64,000 bases of DNA from Hymenobacter ginkgonis (GCF_009755225.1 NZ_WQKZ01000003.1:1-64000); one strand, 5' to 3'. Shown: positions 26,562-36,484, counted from the stretch's first letter. A program made the numbers and translations. The notes: generated from the sequence alone by a model not told the origin.

Positions 26562-29500
26562 TCAAAAGCCCAGGCGCAAACCAGCGATGAAGGTGCGCGT
26601 GCTCGGAAACGCGTTGTAGTCGGTGTTGAGGCTCAAGTTGTTGCCGCCGAAGGAGTTTACTTCGGGGTCGTAGCCGGTGTATTTGGTGAGGGTCACCAGG
26701 TTTTGGGCGGTGAGGTAGATGCTGGCTTGCTTCACAGCTTTGAGTGAGGCCGGCACCGGGATGGTGTAGCCCAGCGTGAGGGTTTTGAGGCGCACGAAGC
26801 TGCCATCCTCAACCACGTCGCTCACGATGCCCGTGCTGCGGCGAATGGTGCTGCCCGCCCGCGCAATGGTGTTGCTGGTGCCGGGGCCGGTCCAGCGGTC
26901 GTTCACGCTCTTGAGCTTATTGGTGGTCGTGATGCCCGATTCGAGCTCGTAGCGGTTGAGGTTCAGCACATCATCGCCCTGCACGCCCTGGATGAATACG
27001 CTCAGGTTGAAAGCGCCGAGCTTGAAATTGTTGGTGACGCCGTAGATGAAATCGGGCTGGGCCTGGCCGATAATTACGCGGTCGGTGGCCGTGATTTGGC
27101 CGTCGCCGTTCTGGTCTACGTAGCGCGGGTCGCCGGGCACCACGGCCGTTTTGGTGCCGCTGGCCTTAATCTCGTCGGCCGTCTGCCAAATGCCGTCAAA
27201 CTGGTAGCCAAAGAACGAGCCGATGGGCGAGCCCACCCGCAGCACGCTGGTGTTGCCCAGGCCCGAGCCCACAAATAGGCTGCTGCTCGACGAGCCCACG
27301 TAGCGCTCGTACTCGCCGTTGAGGTCCAGTACTTTGTTACGGTTTAGCGAGAAGTTGAGGTTAGTCGTCCACGAGAAGCGCTTGCTGTCGAGGTTAGTCG
27401 TGGTTAGGGCCAGCTCTAGGCCTTTGTTCTCCACGCTGCCCGCGTTCAGGTAAATGCTGTTGAAGCCTGAAGTGGTTGGGATGGATACTTGCAGTAGTAA
27501 GTCGCTGGTTTTCTTATAGTAAGCGTCGGCCGTGAAAATAAGCCGGTTCTTAAACAGCGCCAAGTCGATGCCCACGTCGCTCGACGCCGTCGATTCCCAA
27601 CTTAGATTCGGGTTCGGAATATTGGTCGAAACCAGACCCACCAGGCGGGTGCTGCCCGCCGCATAAGCGCCCACGCTGTAGCGTGAAAGCGACTGGTAGT
27701 TGCTGATTTCCTGGTTGCCGGTGATGCCGTAGCTGGCGCGCAGCTTCAAGTCGCTCACCACCGGGAAGTTTTGCATAAACTTCTCATCTACAATGCGGTA
27801 GCCAATGGCTGCCGACGGGAAATAGCCCCATTTGTTATTGGCCCCGAAGCGCGACGAGCCGTCGGCGCGCATGGTGAACGTGAACAGGAAGCGGTTGAAC
27901 AGCTGGTAGTTGAGGCGCCCAAAATACGAAGCCAGCGAGTTGCTGTAGCGGCCCGAGCCGGGCGTTAGCGTTACGGCACCCAGCGAGAGGTTGTCGGTGC
28001 CGAGCGTATTGGTGAAGAAGTTGGTTGCCTGCGAGTTAAAGTTGTCGCCGTAAAATTCTTGGAACGTGAGACCAGCCACCACATTCAGCGCATTGTTGGG
28101 GTTAAACTGCCGGTCATAAGTCAGCGTGTTTTCGTTTACCCAGCTATACACGTTCGAATTGGTGCGCGTGGCCGAGCCGTTGGTGGTGCGGCCCAGGAAA
28201 ATATCGGAGGGCCGGTACTGGCTTACCTGCTGGTTGTTGTAATCGACGCCACCAGTAGCCCGAAAAGTCAGGCCCTTCATAATCTGGTAGTTGGCAGCCA
28301 CATTGAGCAGTCCGCGGATGATGGTGCGGTTGTCCTCGGCCTTCTGGGCGTAGGCCACGGGGTTGCCCACATCTTCCACGTAGGGTAGGGGCGTATTAGA
28401 ATAGGTGTAGTTGCCGTCGGCGTCGCGCACCGGCACAATGGGGCTGAAGCGCAGGGCATCGAGCAGCACCCCGCCGAAGCTACCCCCCTGCGAATTCACC
28501 AGCGCCCGCTTCTCGCCGGTAGCCGCTACCTGGCTCGAAAAGTTGAAGCTCAGCTTCTCGCTGATTTTCTTGTCCAGGTTCAGGCGCACGGTGCCGCGCT
28601 TAAAGCCCGAGTTCAAGATAATACCCGTCTGGTCGAAGTAGTTGAAGCTAAGGTTATAGCGCGTTTCTTCGGTGCCGCCGTTAAAGCCCAGCTGGTAGTT
28701 GTTGATTTTGCCGGTTTGCAAGATGGCGCTCTGCCAGTCGGTGCCTTCGCCGAGGCCAGCAATCTGCTCGGGCGTGTAGGGGAGGGGTAGGGCTGTGGTG
28801 GGCGAGGCCAGGTTGCCCTGGGTGCGCACGTCGTTCAGGTAGTTGGCAAACTCGGTGGCGTTCATCAGCTCGTACTTGTGGCGCACAGTTTGCACGCCGC
28901 TGTAGGCCTCGAAGCTGGTGGTGTTGCGGCCGGCTTTGCCTTTTTTAGTAGTGATGAGGATGACGCCGTTGGCGCCGCGCGAGCCGTAAATGGCCGTAGC
29001 CGAGGCATCCTTCAACACCTCCACGCTCTCGATGTCGTTGGGGTTGATGGAGTTAAGGTCACCCGCGCCCGGAAAGCCATCCACCACAAAGAGCGGCTCG
29101 TTGCCCGAGTTAATGGAGTTCGTGCCCCGGATGCGAATAGACGTGCCGCCGCCCGGCTCCGAGTTGGTTTGGGTCACTTGCACGCCGCTGGCGCGGCCCT
29201 GCAAAATTTGGTCGGCGCGCACAATAGGCGTTTCGGCCACTTGCTCGGCCGTGATGGACGCCACCGAGCCCGTGATGTCGCGCTTCTTTTGGGTGCCGTA
29301 GCCGACCACCACCACCTCATCGAGGCCCGTAGCGGCGTCTTTCAGCTGCACGATGTTGAGAGCCGTGCGGTCGCCCACGCGCACTGTCGTGGTTTCATAG
29401 CCCACAAAAGAAAAAATGAGCACTGGGTCGCCGCCCGTTCCGAGAGACAAGCTGAATTTACCCTGCGCGTCGGTCGAAACGCCAGTGCTAGTGCCCTTTA

Positions 29501-29642
29501 AAACTACCGTGACGCCCGGCAGCGGCACTTGGTCGGCGGCACTTACCACGGTGCCGGTTATCTGGCGGGTTTGGGCTTGCGCCGAGAGGCTTGCGACCAC
29601 GGCTATCGGCACCAGAAAAGAGGTAAGCGTAGTTGTGCGCAT
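26562..29642 (-). CDS. susC: SusC/RagA-family TonB-dependent outer-membrane glycan importer
   Basis: 1026 residues. Signal peptide (to ~residue 24), carboxypeptidase-D regulatory-like domain (28-105), TonB box region LDEVVVVGYGTQKKRDITGS (109-128), plug (130-240, GRASGVQVTQ...GSRGANGVILITTKKG), then a 22-strand barrel ending FIAGLRLGF. Imports oligosaccharides captured by SusD. First gene of the locus, divergent from lacI with an operator in the shared 201-base region. Confidence 0.95.
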   Translation of the reverse strand: MRTTTLTSFLVPIAVVASLSAQAQTRQITGTVVSAADQVPLPGVTVVLKGTSTGVSTDAQGKFSLSLGTGGDPVLIFSFVGYETTTVRVGDRTALNIVQLKDAATGLDEVVVVGYGTQKKRDITGSVASITAEQVAETPIVRADQILQGRASGVQVTQTNSEPGGGTSIRIRGTNSINSGNEPLFVVDGFPGAGDLNSINPNDIESVEVLKDASATAIYGSRGANGVILITTKKGKAGRNTTSFEAYSGVQTVRHKYELMNATEFANYLNDVRTQGNLASPTTALPLPYTPEQIAGLGEGTDWQSAILQTGKINNYQLGFNGGTEETRYNLSFNYFDQTGIILNSGFKRGTVRLNLDKKISEKLSFNFSSQVAATGEKRALVNSQGGSFGGVLLDALRFSPIVPVRDADGNYTYSNTPLPYVEDVGNPVAYAQKAEDNRTIIRGLLNVAANYQIMKGLTFRATGGVDYNNQQVSQYRPSDIFLGRTTNGSATRTNSNVYSWVNENTLTYDRQFNPNNALNVVAGLTFQEFYGDNFNSQATNFFTNTLGTDNLSLGAVTLTPGSGRYSNSLASYFGRLNYQLFNRFLFTFTMRADGSSRFGANNKWGYFPSAAIGYRIVDEKFMQNFPVVSDLKLRASYGITGNQEISNYQSLSRYSVGAYAAGSTRLVGLVSTNIPNPNLSWESTASSDVGIDLALFKNRLIFTADAYYKKTSDLLLQVSIPTTSGFNSIYLNAGSVENKGLELALTTTNLDSKRFSWTTNLNFSLNRNKVLDLNGEYERYVGSSSSSLFVGSGLGNTSVLRVGSPIGSFFGYQFDGIWQTADEIKASGTKTAVVPGDPRYVDQNGDGQITATDRVIIGQAQPDFIYGVTNNFKLGAFNLSVFIQGVQGDDVLNLNRYELESGITTTNKLKSVNDRWTGPGTSNTIARAGSTIRRSTGIVSDVVEDGSFVRLKTLTLGYTIPVPASLKAVKQASIYLTAQNLVTLTKYTGYDPEVNSFGGNNLSLNTDYNAFPSTRTFIAGLRLGF

Positions 29643-29679
29643 GTGGCAGAATGTGGGGTGGGAGTGAAGTGAAGTGCCA

Positions 29680-29687
29680 CAAACTTA
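29680..29687 (-). promoter_or_regulatory. susC -7 box TAAGTTTG
   Basis: Exact TAnnTTTG match, 38 bases upstream of the susC ATG. The LacI-type operator lies 34 bases further upstream, near where polymerase would contact the -33 region. Confidence 0.6.
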
Positions 29688-29721
29688 CCCGGCTGCTTTA
29701 CCAAAAGCTAGGATTAATTAC

Positions 29722-29733
29722 GTAAACGTTTCC
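29722..29733. promoter_or_regulatory. LacI-family operator in the susC/lacI divergent region
   Basis: GTAAACGTTTCC, 10 of 12 bases as in the perfect site at 18232. Located between the divergent susC and lacI-type genes, so it can control both. Confidence 0.7.
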
Positions 29734-29843
29734 GGAGATTAAGTGCTCACTCATGTTTTATAAGGTATTGAAAAAGTAGTATTTACCCGTTGATTTGCAC
29801 ACCTTTTCCGCCCTGCAAACCCAGCAGTTTCCCACCCTGCACC

Positions 29844-30908
29844 ATGAAACCCGTCAACCTGAAGAAACTGGCTCAGGAACTTAACCTGTCTATTGCCACC
29901 GTTTCGCGCGCGCTCAACGACCGCTACGACATCTCCCAGCCCACCAAAGACCGGGTGCGCGCCCTAGCCAATAAGCTCAACTACGAGCCCAATCACCACG
30001 CCAGCAGCCTGCGCCGCAACAAGAGCAAAACCATCGGCGTCGTTATTCCGGAAGTAGATAACCATTTCTTCTCGCTGGCCATCAAGGGAATAGAGGAGGT
30101 GGCGCGGCGCAACAACTACCACGTGCTCATCTACCTGAGCCACGAAGACTACCAGCGCGAGTTGGCCGTAATGCGGCTGCTGGCCAGCGGCCGCGTCGAT
30201 GGCGTGCTGCTTTCGGTAGCAAGTGAAAGCCAAGACTTTGCGCATCTCGATTTGCTGCGGGAGCGTGGTATTCCGGTGGTGTTGTTCGACCGCGTGTATG
30301 CGGGCAAGGACATGCCAAAAGTGACGACCGATGACTACGAAAGTGGCTACCGGGCCACCCAGCACCTGCTAGAGGCTGGCTGCCGCGTTATTGCCCACCT
30401 CACTATTGCCCATACGCTCTCTATTAGTCAGCGGCGCATGCAAGGGTATCAGGCTGCCTTGCAGCAATTTAGGGTTCCGTATGATGAGGAATTGGTAGTG
30501 TGTGAGGCGGCGGGCAAGCCCCAAAGTGCCAGCCTACCTCAAACCTTACTAACCCAGCGGCCGGATATTGATGGCATCTTCGCCGCCGTCGAAAGCCTAG
30601 CCATGAGCAGCTACGAGGCTTGCCACAACCTCGGGCTCCGGATTCCGAAGGATGTGAAAATTATCGGCTTTTCCAACCTGAAAACGGCCTCTTTACTGGC
30701 CCCGCCGCTCACCACCATCACGCAGCCAGCCTACGAAATAGGCAAGGAGGCGGCCAGCGTATTGTTTCAGGCAGTAGTCAAAAACCGGCTAGTGTCAGCT
30801 GCCCAAAGCAAGGAGTTGAAGTCGGAGCTAATCGTGCGAGCGTCTACCGCGTCCACCACCCTCAGCAGCAAGGAGCCAGTCGCTTTGGCCTTAGCCCTGG
30901 GGCGCTAA
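29844..30908 (+). CDS. LacI-family transcriptional regulator of the polysaccharide locus
   Basis: 354 residues from ATG 29844. N-terminal HTH and hinge (VNLKKLAQELNLSIATVSRAL, then NYEPNHHASSLRRNKSKTIGVVIP), followed by a periplasmic-binding-protein-like sensor domain (60-335) with DGVLLSVASE, VLFDRV, DGIFAAVESLA and KIIGFSNL. Divergent from susC, with two operators of matching type in the locus, so it very probably responds to a sugar released from the glycan. Most such loci use hybrid two-component or ECF systems, so this is a less common control type. Confidence 0.9.
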   Translation: MKPVNLKKLAQELNLSIATVSRALNDRYDISQPTKDRVRALANKLNYEPNHHASSLRRNKSKTIGVVIPEVDNHFFSLAIKGIEEVARRNNYHVLIYLSHEDYQRELAVMRLLASGRVDGVLLSVASESQDFAHLDLLRERGIPVVLFDRVYAGKDMPKVTTDDYESGYRATQHLLEAGCRVIAHLTIAHTLSISQRRMQGYQAALQQFRVPYDEELVVCEAAGKPQSASLPQTLLTQRPDIDGIFAAVESLAMSSYEACHNLGLRIPKDVKIIGFSNLKTASLLAPPLTTITQPAYEIGKEAASVLFQAVVKNRLVSAAQSKELKSELIVRASTASTTLSSKEPVALALALGR

Positions 30909-30965
30909 CGCCCTACCCCCTCTTGTGGAGGAGGGCGGCTCTATTCAGTAAGCGGGGGTAGGGCG
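30909..30965 (+). terminator. stem-loop after lacI made of CGCCCTACCCCC / GGGGGTAGGGCG
   Basis: Perfect 12-base arms at 30909-30920 and 30954-30965 with a 33-base loop, starting at the stop codon of the regulator and lying between converging genes. No T-run, so termination is a guess. Same arms as the susC-susD stem-loop. Confidence 0.5.
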
Positions 30966-31014
30966 CGCGGCTGCCCCACAGCAGCGCAATGCGTAGCGCA
31001 GCTACTTTGCTGGT

Positions 31015-32412
31015 TCAATACTTTGTTGATTCAGCATCAAGCGGTTGCAGTTCTCCGAATACCGTTGGAATCAATTCCGAAACGGTGGGGTGGATGAAGA
31101 CACTGCGGCGCATAAAAGCGGCTGTTTGCTTGGCATACATGGCCGTGATGATGCAGTGAATGGCTTCGTCGCCGCCCACGCCCACAATGCTAGCCCCCAG
31201 AATCTGGTCGGTTTCGGCGTGCACCAGTACCTTGATAAAGCCTAGCGTTTCGCCCTTTTCTACGGCCCTACCCACCTTCGTCATGGGGCGCTTGCCTACC
31301 AAAGCGGGCGTGCCGGCGGCTCGCACTTCCGCCTCGGTGAGGCCAACTTTGGCAAAGGGCGGGTCTACGTAAATGGCCGATACGGGCAGCCGGTCGCTGA
31401 CGCGGCGCTGCCCGTGGTCGAGTAGGTTGGCAGCCACAATCTCGAAGTCGTTGTAGGACGTGTGGGTGAACGCACCGCGGCCGTTGCAGTCGCCCAGCGC
31501 CCAAATGCCCGGCGTGGCCGTTTGCAGTTCTTCATCTACTGGGATATAACCGTGCGCATCGGCGTGCAGGCCCGCCCTTTCCAGTTGCAAATCGTCGGTG
31601 TTGGGCTGGCGGCCCATGGCCAGCAGCAGGTGCGAGCCACGGCTGGGGGTAGCATCTTCTTCGCAGCTAACCTCCACCACGGGCTGGCCGTTTTCTAGGC
31701 TCACGCTGATGCATTCGGCCCCTAGGCGCAGCGTAATACCTTCGCTAGCCAGCGTTTCGGCCACGGCCGCCGCCACATCGGCATCGTCGTGCGGCAGCAG
31801 GCGCGGGTTGCGCTCCACAATGGTAACCTGTGAGCCCAACCGCCGAAACAGTTGCGCAAACTCCAGCCCCACGGCTCCCGCCCCCACGATAAGCAAATGC
31901 GCGGGCAACTCGCTCAGGGCCAATATGGTGCTGCTGGTGAAATAGGGTACCTGCGCCAAGCCAGGCAGCGGCGGACTGGCCGGCCTACCCCCCACGTTCA
32001 GAAAAATGTGCTTGGCTGCGAGTACGTCGTCGCCCACTTGCATGGTGGTAGGTGATAGAAATCGGGCAGTCTCCCGGAAAACGGTGCAGCCGGGCATCTG
32101 CGTCAGCCACTGTTCCAGGCCGTTGCGCGAGGCTTGTACGATGGCATCTTTACGGGCCTGTACCTTGGCCAAATCCACCGTAAACGCGGCGGCCGGCTCT
32201 AAGCCGTAGTGCGCGGCCTGGCGCATGGTTTGAGCGGCTTTGGCGCTGGCAATTAGTGCTTTGGTAGGCGTGCAGCCCGTGTTCACGCAGGTGCCGCCAA
32301 AGTTTTTGCGCTCGACGAGTGCTACCGTCCAGCCCGCAGCCGTGAGCCGGCCGGCCAACGACGGGCCTGCCTGGCCCGCCCCAATAATCAGCGCATCAAA
32401 GGATTGATTCAT
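31015..32412 (-). CDS. FAD-dependent pyridine nucleotide-disulfide oxidoreductase (mercuric reductase-like)
   Basis: 465 residues. FAD site IIGAGQAGPSLAGRL (9-23), redox disulfide GGTCVNTGC (Cys42/Cys47), NAD(P) site IVGAGAVGLEFAQLFRRLG (~175-193), second FAD motif GIWALGDCNG, and the C-terminal dimerisation domain with IHPTVSELIP (His441, Glu446) that completes the active site. It lacks the extra N-terminal and C-terminal cysteines of true MerA and is not next to lipoyl-carrier genes, so the electron acceptor is unknown. The nearby pdhB is a separate transcript. Confidence 0.85.
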   Translation of the reverse strand: MNQSFDALIIGAGQAGPSLAGRLTAAGWTVALVERKNFGGTCVNTGCTPTKALIASAKAAQTMRQAAHYGLEPAAAFTVDLAKVQARKDAIVQASRNGLEQWLTQMPGCTVFRETARFLSPTTMQVGDDVLAAKHIFLNVGGRPASPPLPGLAQVPYFTSSTILALSELPAHLLIVGAGAVGLEFAQLFRRLGSQVTIVERNPRLLPHDDADVAAAVAETLASEGITLRLGAECISVSLENGQPVVEVSCEEDATPSRGSHLLLAMGRQPNTDDLQLERAGLHADAHGYIPVDEELQTATPGIWALGDCNGRGAFTHTSYNDFEIVAANLLDHGQRRVSDRLPVSAIYVDPPFAKVGLTEAEVRAAGTPALVGKRPMTKVGRAVEKGETLGFIKVLVHAETDQILGASIVGVGGDEAIHCIITAMYAKQTAAFMRRSVFIHPTVSELIPTVFGELQPLDAESTKY

Positions 32413-32451
32413 AAGCTATAGGGCCAAGGCGATAAAAGTACTAACCAGCCG

Positions 32452-32493
32452 AAAGCAAAAAAAGCCCGCTAGTTGCGGGCTTTTTTTGCTTTT
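32452..32493 (-). terminator. pdhB intrinsic terminator
   Basis: 18-base perfect arms (AAAGCAAAAAAAGCCCGC / complement) around a 5-base loop, just after the pdhB stop. GC-rich tip with T/A flanks, so it works in both directions. Confidence 0.9.
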
Positions 32494-32507
32494 GACGGAA
32501 TCGCGAA

Positions 32508-33491
32508 CTACGCGGCCGTGTAGGTTACTTCCTTCACGGCCTTCAAGATGCGGGCCACATTGGGCAGCGACGCTTCGATGAGGGTAGGGGCGTAGGGCAG
32601 CGGCACGTCGGCGCAGGTGATGCGGATAACCGGCGCGTCGAGGTAGTCGAAGGCGCGGCGCTGTACCATGTAGGCCAGCTCGCCCGAGATGCTGGCCAGC
32701 GGCCAAGCTTCCTCCACCACCACCATGCGGTTAGTTTTCTTCACCGAATTGATAAGGGTATCGTAGTCAATGGGGCGCACCGAGCGCAGGTCGATTACTT
32801 CGGCGCTGATGCCCTCTTTGGCCAGCTCGTCGGCGGCGGTGTAGAGCAGCTTCATCATTTTGCCGAAGCTCACTAGCGTCACGTCTTTGCCTTCGCGCAC
32901 GATGTTGGCTTTGCCAATTTCGAGGATGTATTCTTCTTCGGGCACTTCGCCTTTATCGCCGTACATCAGCTCCGACTCCATGAAAATAACCGGGTCGGGG
33001 TCGCGGATGGAGGCTTTCAGCAAGCCCTTGGCATCGTACGGGTTAGAAGGTACTACTACTTTGAGGCCGGGGCAGTTAGCAAACCAGTTCTCAAAGTTTT
33101 GCGAGTGCTGGCTCGAGAGCATGCCCGCGTTGCCGGTCGGCCCGCGAAACACGATAGGACACGAGTACTGCCCGCCCGACATCGAGTAGATTTTGGCCGC
33201 CGAGTTAATTACCTGGTCGATGGCCACCAACGAAAAGTTGAAGGTCATAAACTCGATAATCGGCTTGAGGCCATTGGCCGCTGCGCCTACCCCGATGCCC
33301 GCAAAGCCAAGCTCCGCAATGGGCGTATCAATCACACGCTCAGCGCCAAACTCGTCGAGCATACCCTGGCTCACTTTGTAAGCTCCGTTGTATTCGGCCA
33401 CTTCCTCGCCCATCAAAAAAATCGACGGGTCGCGGCGCATTTCTTCGCTCATGGCCTCACGTAGGGCCTCGCGGAATTGAATAGTACGCAT
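32508..33491 (-). CDS. pdhB: pyruvate dehydrogenase E1 component, beta subunit
   Basis: 327 residues, full length for the separate beta subunit of alpha2beta2 E1. Contains the thiamine-diphosphate-binding Glu region ([20 protein letters not shown]), [12 protein letters not shown], the K+/interface motif [16 protein letters not shown], and the transketolase C-terminal domain with [15 protein letters not shown] and VVEEAWP. Decarboxylates pyruvate with the alpha subunit, which is not in the window. A TAACTTTA box overlaps 33510-33520 close to the start. Confidence 0.95.
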   Translation of the reverse strand: MRTIQFREALREAMSEEMRRDPSIFLMGEEVAEYNGAYKVSQGMLDEFGAERVIDTPIAELGFAGIGVGAAANGLKPIIEFMTFNFSLVAIDQVINSAAKIYSMSGGQYSCPIVFRGPTGNAGMLSSQHSQNFENWFANCPGLKVVVPSNPYDAKGLLKASIRDPDPVIFMESELMYGDKGEVPEEEYILEIGKANIVREGKDVTLVSFGKMMKLLYTAADELAKEGISAEVIDLRSVRPIDYDTLINSVKKTNRMVVVEEAWPLASISGELAYMVQRRAFDYLDAPVIRITCADVPLPYAPTLIEASLPNVARILKAVKEVTYTAA

Positions 33492-33564
33492 CTGGTTAGA
33501 TAATTTACGGGGTAAAGTTAAGGCACGGGCGCGGGTATCCCTACCCCCACCTAGCCGGATTGGC

Positions 33565-35388
33565 CTACTTCAGTGCCTCCCGAAACGCCGTGCCCTGCAC
33601 ATAGTCCTGAAACTCCAAATCCTCCACGGCTTGGGTGGCCAAGTTGCGGTCGAGTTGCACAGCCTGGCGCAGCTGCTGGGCCATCGTGGCTTCGTCGTGG
33701 CGGCGGGCAGCGGCCACAGCCATGCCGTAGTGCGGCGCCGCGGCCTGCGGGCGCAGGTCGAGGGCTAGGCTATACTGGGCGGCGGCCGCGTCGTAGCCAC
33801 CTTTTTGCACCAGCAATAAGCCTTGGTTCAAGTAGTTTTGGTAGCTGGGGCCGGCCAAGCGCAGGCTGGTAAGGGCCTGGTCGGGCTGGCCAATTTGGAT
33901 TTCAAGAGCCGCTTTATCAGAAAAAATCTTGCGCAGCATAGGCCGCGAACCACCCAGCTTAATGGCGTAGTCGTAATCGCTGAGCGCCTCCAGGGTTTCC
34001 TGGGCGCGGTGGTGCGCCGCGGCGGCGCGATAAAACAGCTCGGCCGTGGGGTGGCGGTGGGCCGCTAAAGTAAAATTGACGGCCGCCCGGTGGTAATAAT
34101 TGCGCTGCACGCGCTCGGTAGGCTCCTTTTCGGCGCGCAAGGCCAGCACGGCGCCCAAATTGTAGAACGCCTCCCAACTAGCTGTGCTAGCAGCGGCTAG
34201 CTCGTAGATGCGCTGCTTCTCGGCCAGCAGGGGGGTAAGGGTAGCCGAATAGCGCAACTCTTCGGGCGTAAGGGCGTCAACATCGGTTTCCTTAGCCAAT
34301 ATCTTCTTGCTCAAGATGTACACTTCCGAGTCGTAGCGCTTGGGCGCCGTGTACGTCACGGCCACCGTACCCCAGCGCAGTACCGGGTAGATGTAGTCTT
34401 CCAAGTAATCGAAGTAGCTGAGCTTGTGCAGCGCCTTTTCCTTCTGAGCAAAGGTGCCGCGCGTGTCATTAATGATAGACAGCACTGAATCTTGCTGCGC
34501 GGGCTTTAGCACCGAGTTTTGCACTTGATTCAGGAACAGTTCCCAGCTGCGGCGGTAAGCCAGGGTGTCGAAGGTGATGTTCTCGACCTTATTGAGGTAC
34601 GAAAAGCCCTTCACGCGCTGCTTGTAATAGTAAAGCAGCATCTTGACGCGCTTGCTGGCCAGCGCCGGCTGGTGGGCATCGGTCGAGTCGGGCGAATGGC
34701 CCGCCGCGATGAGCACCCGCTGGGTGTGCTGGTTGGCGTCAATTAGGTCTTCGAGCGCCGCGATGTTGGTGCCCAAGTGCGAGCGGATAAACCACTGGCC
34801 CTGGTCGAAATAGAGGGGTAGGATGCGGGTGCCGCTCATCACGTTATTGGCGTGCTCGGGCAGCAGCGTGAGGGCCGAATCTTCGAGCACCACGCGCCGG
34901 GCGGGGTCCGAAATACCGCGTGCCACCAGCGTTTCGGTGGTGGCACGCAAGATTTTGCCGTTCGGTTTCAACTCGCGCACTTGGCCGCGGGCCATGAGCT
35001 GGCCTGGCGAGCGGCGCGCTGCGTTGGCCATCGTGAAGCGGCGGCGGCTCACGAGGCGGCCCTTCACCGAGTCGTCGTAGGTATAGTCGCTGGGGCCAAA
35101 CGAGATGCGGCCCACCGTGTCGAGGCGCAGGTCGTGGTCGTAGTGGTAGGTAAGCACCACCTCGTACACGGCGCCTTTGTGCAAGTGGCTGGCTGCGGCT
35201 TTGGCCGTGGCTTCGAAGGGCACGGCATCGCCCACGGCGGTGAGGGGGGTAGGCTCGACCCGCACCCGGCGGCCATTCTCAGCCGTTTTCAGCATGCTGG
35301 GCAGCGTGGCGCAGGCAGTAGGCAAAAAGAGCCCTAGCGCAACTAAGCCGGCGCGCAAAGGCGCAGTGAGGAAAAAAGGAAAACGCAA
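33565..35388 (-). CDS. TPR-repeat lipoprotein with OmpA-like segment
   Basis: 607 residues. Lipoprotein leader with LFLPTAC (Cys26). N-terminal half is beta-rich; around residues 225-255 [31 protein letters not shown] resembles the peptidoglycan-contacting helix-turn of OmpA domains. The C-terminal third (about 390-600) is tetratricopeptide-like (AAEYSL..., [21 protein letters not shown]). The best guess is a periplasmic or outer-membrane scaffold. The frame opens with TTG at 35388; a second TTG ten codons in would also give a lipobox. Function unknown. Confidence 0.65.
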   Translation of the reverse strand: MRFPFFLTAPLRAGLVALGLFLPTACATLPSMLKTAENGRRVRVEPTPLTAVGDAVPFEATAKAAASHLHKGAVYEVVLTYHYDHDLRLDTVGRISFGPSDYTYDDSVKGRLVSRRRFTMANAARRSPGQLMARGQVRELKPNGKILRATTETLVARGISDPARRVVLEDSALTLLPEHANNVMSGTRILPLYFDQGQWFIRSHLGTNIAALEDLIDANQHTQRVLIAAGHSPDSTDAHQPALASKRVKMLLYYYKQRVKGFSYLNKVENITFDTLAYRRSWELFLNQVQNSVLKPAQQDSVLSIINDTRGTFAQKEKALHKLSYFDYLEDYIYPVLRWGTVAVTYTAPKRYDSEVYILSKKILAKETDVDALTPEELRYSATLTPLLAEKQRIYELAAASTASWEAFYNLGAVLALRAEKEPTERVQRNYYHRAAVNFTLAAHRHPTAELFYRAAAAHHRAQETLEALSDYDYAIKLGGSRPMLRKIFSDKAALEIQIGQPDQALTSLRLAGPSYQNYLNQGLLLVQKGGYDAAAAQYSLALDLRPQAAAPHYGMAVAAARRHDEATMAQQLRQAVQLDRNLATQAVEDLEFQDYVQGTAFREALK

Positions 35389-35551
35389 ATTGGGAATGAT
35401 TAACAGAAAGTTAGGCGCGAACGGGCCAACCTTGGCCTCCCTCTAAACGTAGGAATGAGCCGAACGTTTACGGCCGCGCACTATTGACTCCGCTCTTTTT
35501 CAAGCGTATCTTAGCCCGGCAAAGTTGCACCCGCCGTCTCAAACCCTCGTT

Positions 35552-35770
35552 ATGAACCGCCTCACCGATTTTATCGAAACGCAGTCCTTCGGGGTGTGCT
35601 CGGCGCTGGGGCAGCGCTGGGGATTTAGCACGCGCAGCGTGCGATTATCATTCGTCTACGCCTCGTTTTTTACGTTTGGCTCACCCATAGTGCTATATTT
35701 TGCCGGGGTGTTTTGGATGAATATTCGCCAGGCGATGCGCCAGCAGCGCAGCACCGTTTGGGATTTGTAA
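35552..35770 (+). CDS. small PspC-domain-like membrane protein
   Basis: 72 residues from ATG 35552. Pattern of the PspC family: WGFSTRSVRLSFVYASFFT followed by one transmembrane segment (FGSPIVLYFAGVFWMNI) and a basic tail. Probably a membrane-stress-related or accessory protein; function otherwise unknown. Divergent from the TPR lipoprotein gene. Confidence 0.65.
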   Translation: MNRLTDFIETQSFGVCSALGQRWGFSTRSVRLSFVYASFFTFGSPIVLYFAGVFWMNIRQAMRQQRSTVWDL

Positions 35771-35854
35771 GAGGGTAGGCAGTAGTAAGATAGATGGGTA
35801 GCGCGCCTTTCGAGCCAGCTACTACTTATAATCAGCCTCCGGCTAGCTTGCTGC

Positions 35855-36484
35855 ATGGATATGCCGCTTACTCTCGCCGATAAACTCGTGGCTTACCGCC
35901 AAGCCCAAGGCCTGTCGCAAGAAAGCCTGGCCGAAGCGGCTCGCCTGAGCCTACGGACCATCCAGCGTCTGGAAAAAGGCGAAAGCCTGCCGCGTGGGTT
36001 TACGTTGCAAGCCCTAGCAGCGGCCCTGCACCTGCCCGTAGAGGCACTCACAGAAGCCCCCAAACCTACCCTGCGGCCCGCCGACGCGCCAGCCACCGCC
36101 AGGCAGGAGGTAGCTCTGGCAGTGCCGACCTACGTAGCGCTGATGTATTTGTCCTGCTTCAGCTACGTTCTACTGCCAGGGGCCAATATTTTGCTGCCGC
36201 TCTGGCTACGCTACCGCAAGCGGCATATTCCTGAAATTCAAGAAGCAGGCAGTCGGCTGCTCAACCTCGAGCTGGTTTGGACGCTGGTTACTTACGGCGG
36301 TTATCTGGTGCTGCTAGCCGCACAAATCGGCCTCATCCTCTACTTCCACTTCGTGCTGGTACTGGCTCCGCTCCTGTTTCTATTTGGCTTAAATTTTCTG
36401 CACGCGCCTTTGCTGCTAGTAGGGGCATGGCAAGCCCGCAAGGGGAACTACGGTGGCTACCCGGTTGGCTTAGCCTTATTTTGA
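35855..36484 (+). CDS. HTH (XRE) regulator fused to a DUF4870-like membrane domain
   Basis: 209 residues. N-terminal Xre helix-turn-helix (DKLVAYRQAQGLSQESLAEAARLSLRTIQRLEKG, 9-42), a Pro/Ala linker (~70-90), then three or four transmembrane segments (YVALMYLSCFSYVLLPGANI, LVWTLVTYGGYLVLLAAQIGL, VLAPLLFLFGLNFLHAPLLL) similar to DUF4870. A membrane-anchored DNA-binding protein of unknown signal, 84 bases after the PspC-like gene. Confidence 0.75.
   Translation: MDMPLTLADKLVAYRQAQGLSQESLAEAARLSLRTIQRLEKGESLPRGFTLQALAAALHLPVEALTEAPKPTLRPADAPATARQEVALAVPTYVALMYLSCFSYVLLPGANILLPLWLRYRKRHIPEIQEAGSRLLNLELVWTLVTYGGYLVLLAAQIGLILYFHFVLVLAPLLFLFGLNFLHAPLLLVGAWQARKGNYGGYPVGLALF

Noticed and set aside
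35461..35474. GAACGTTTACGG, a possible third LacI-type operator
   Set aside because: Only one half of the palindrome matches and the adjacent genes have no link to the polysaccharide locus.
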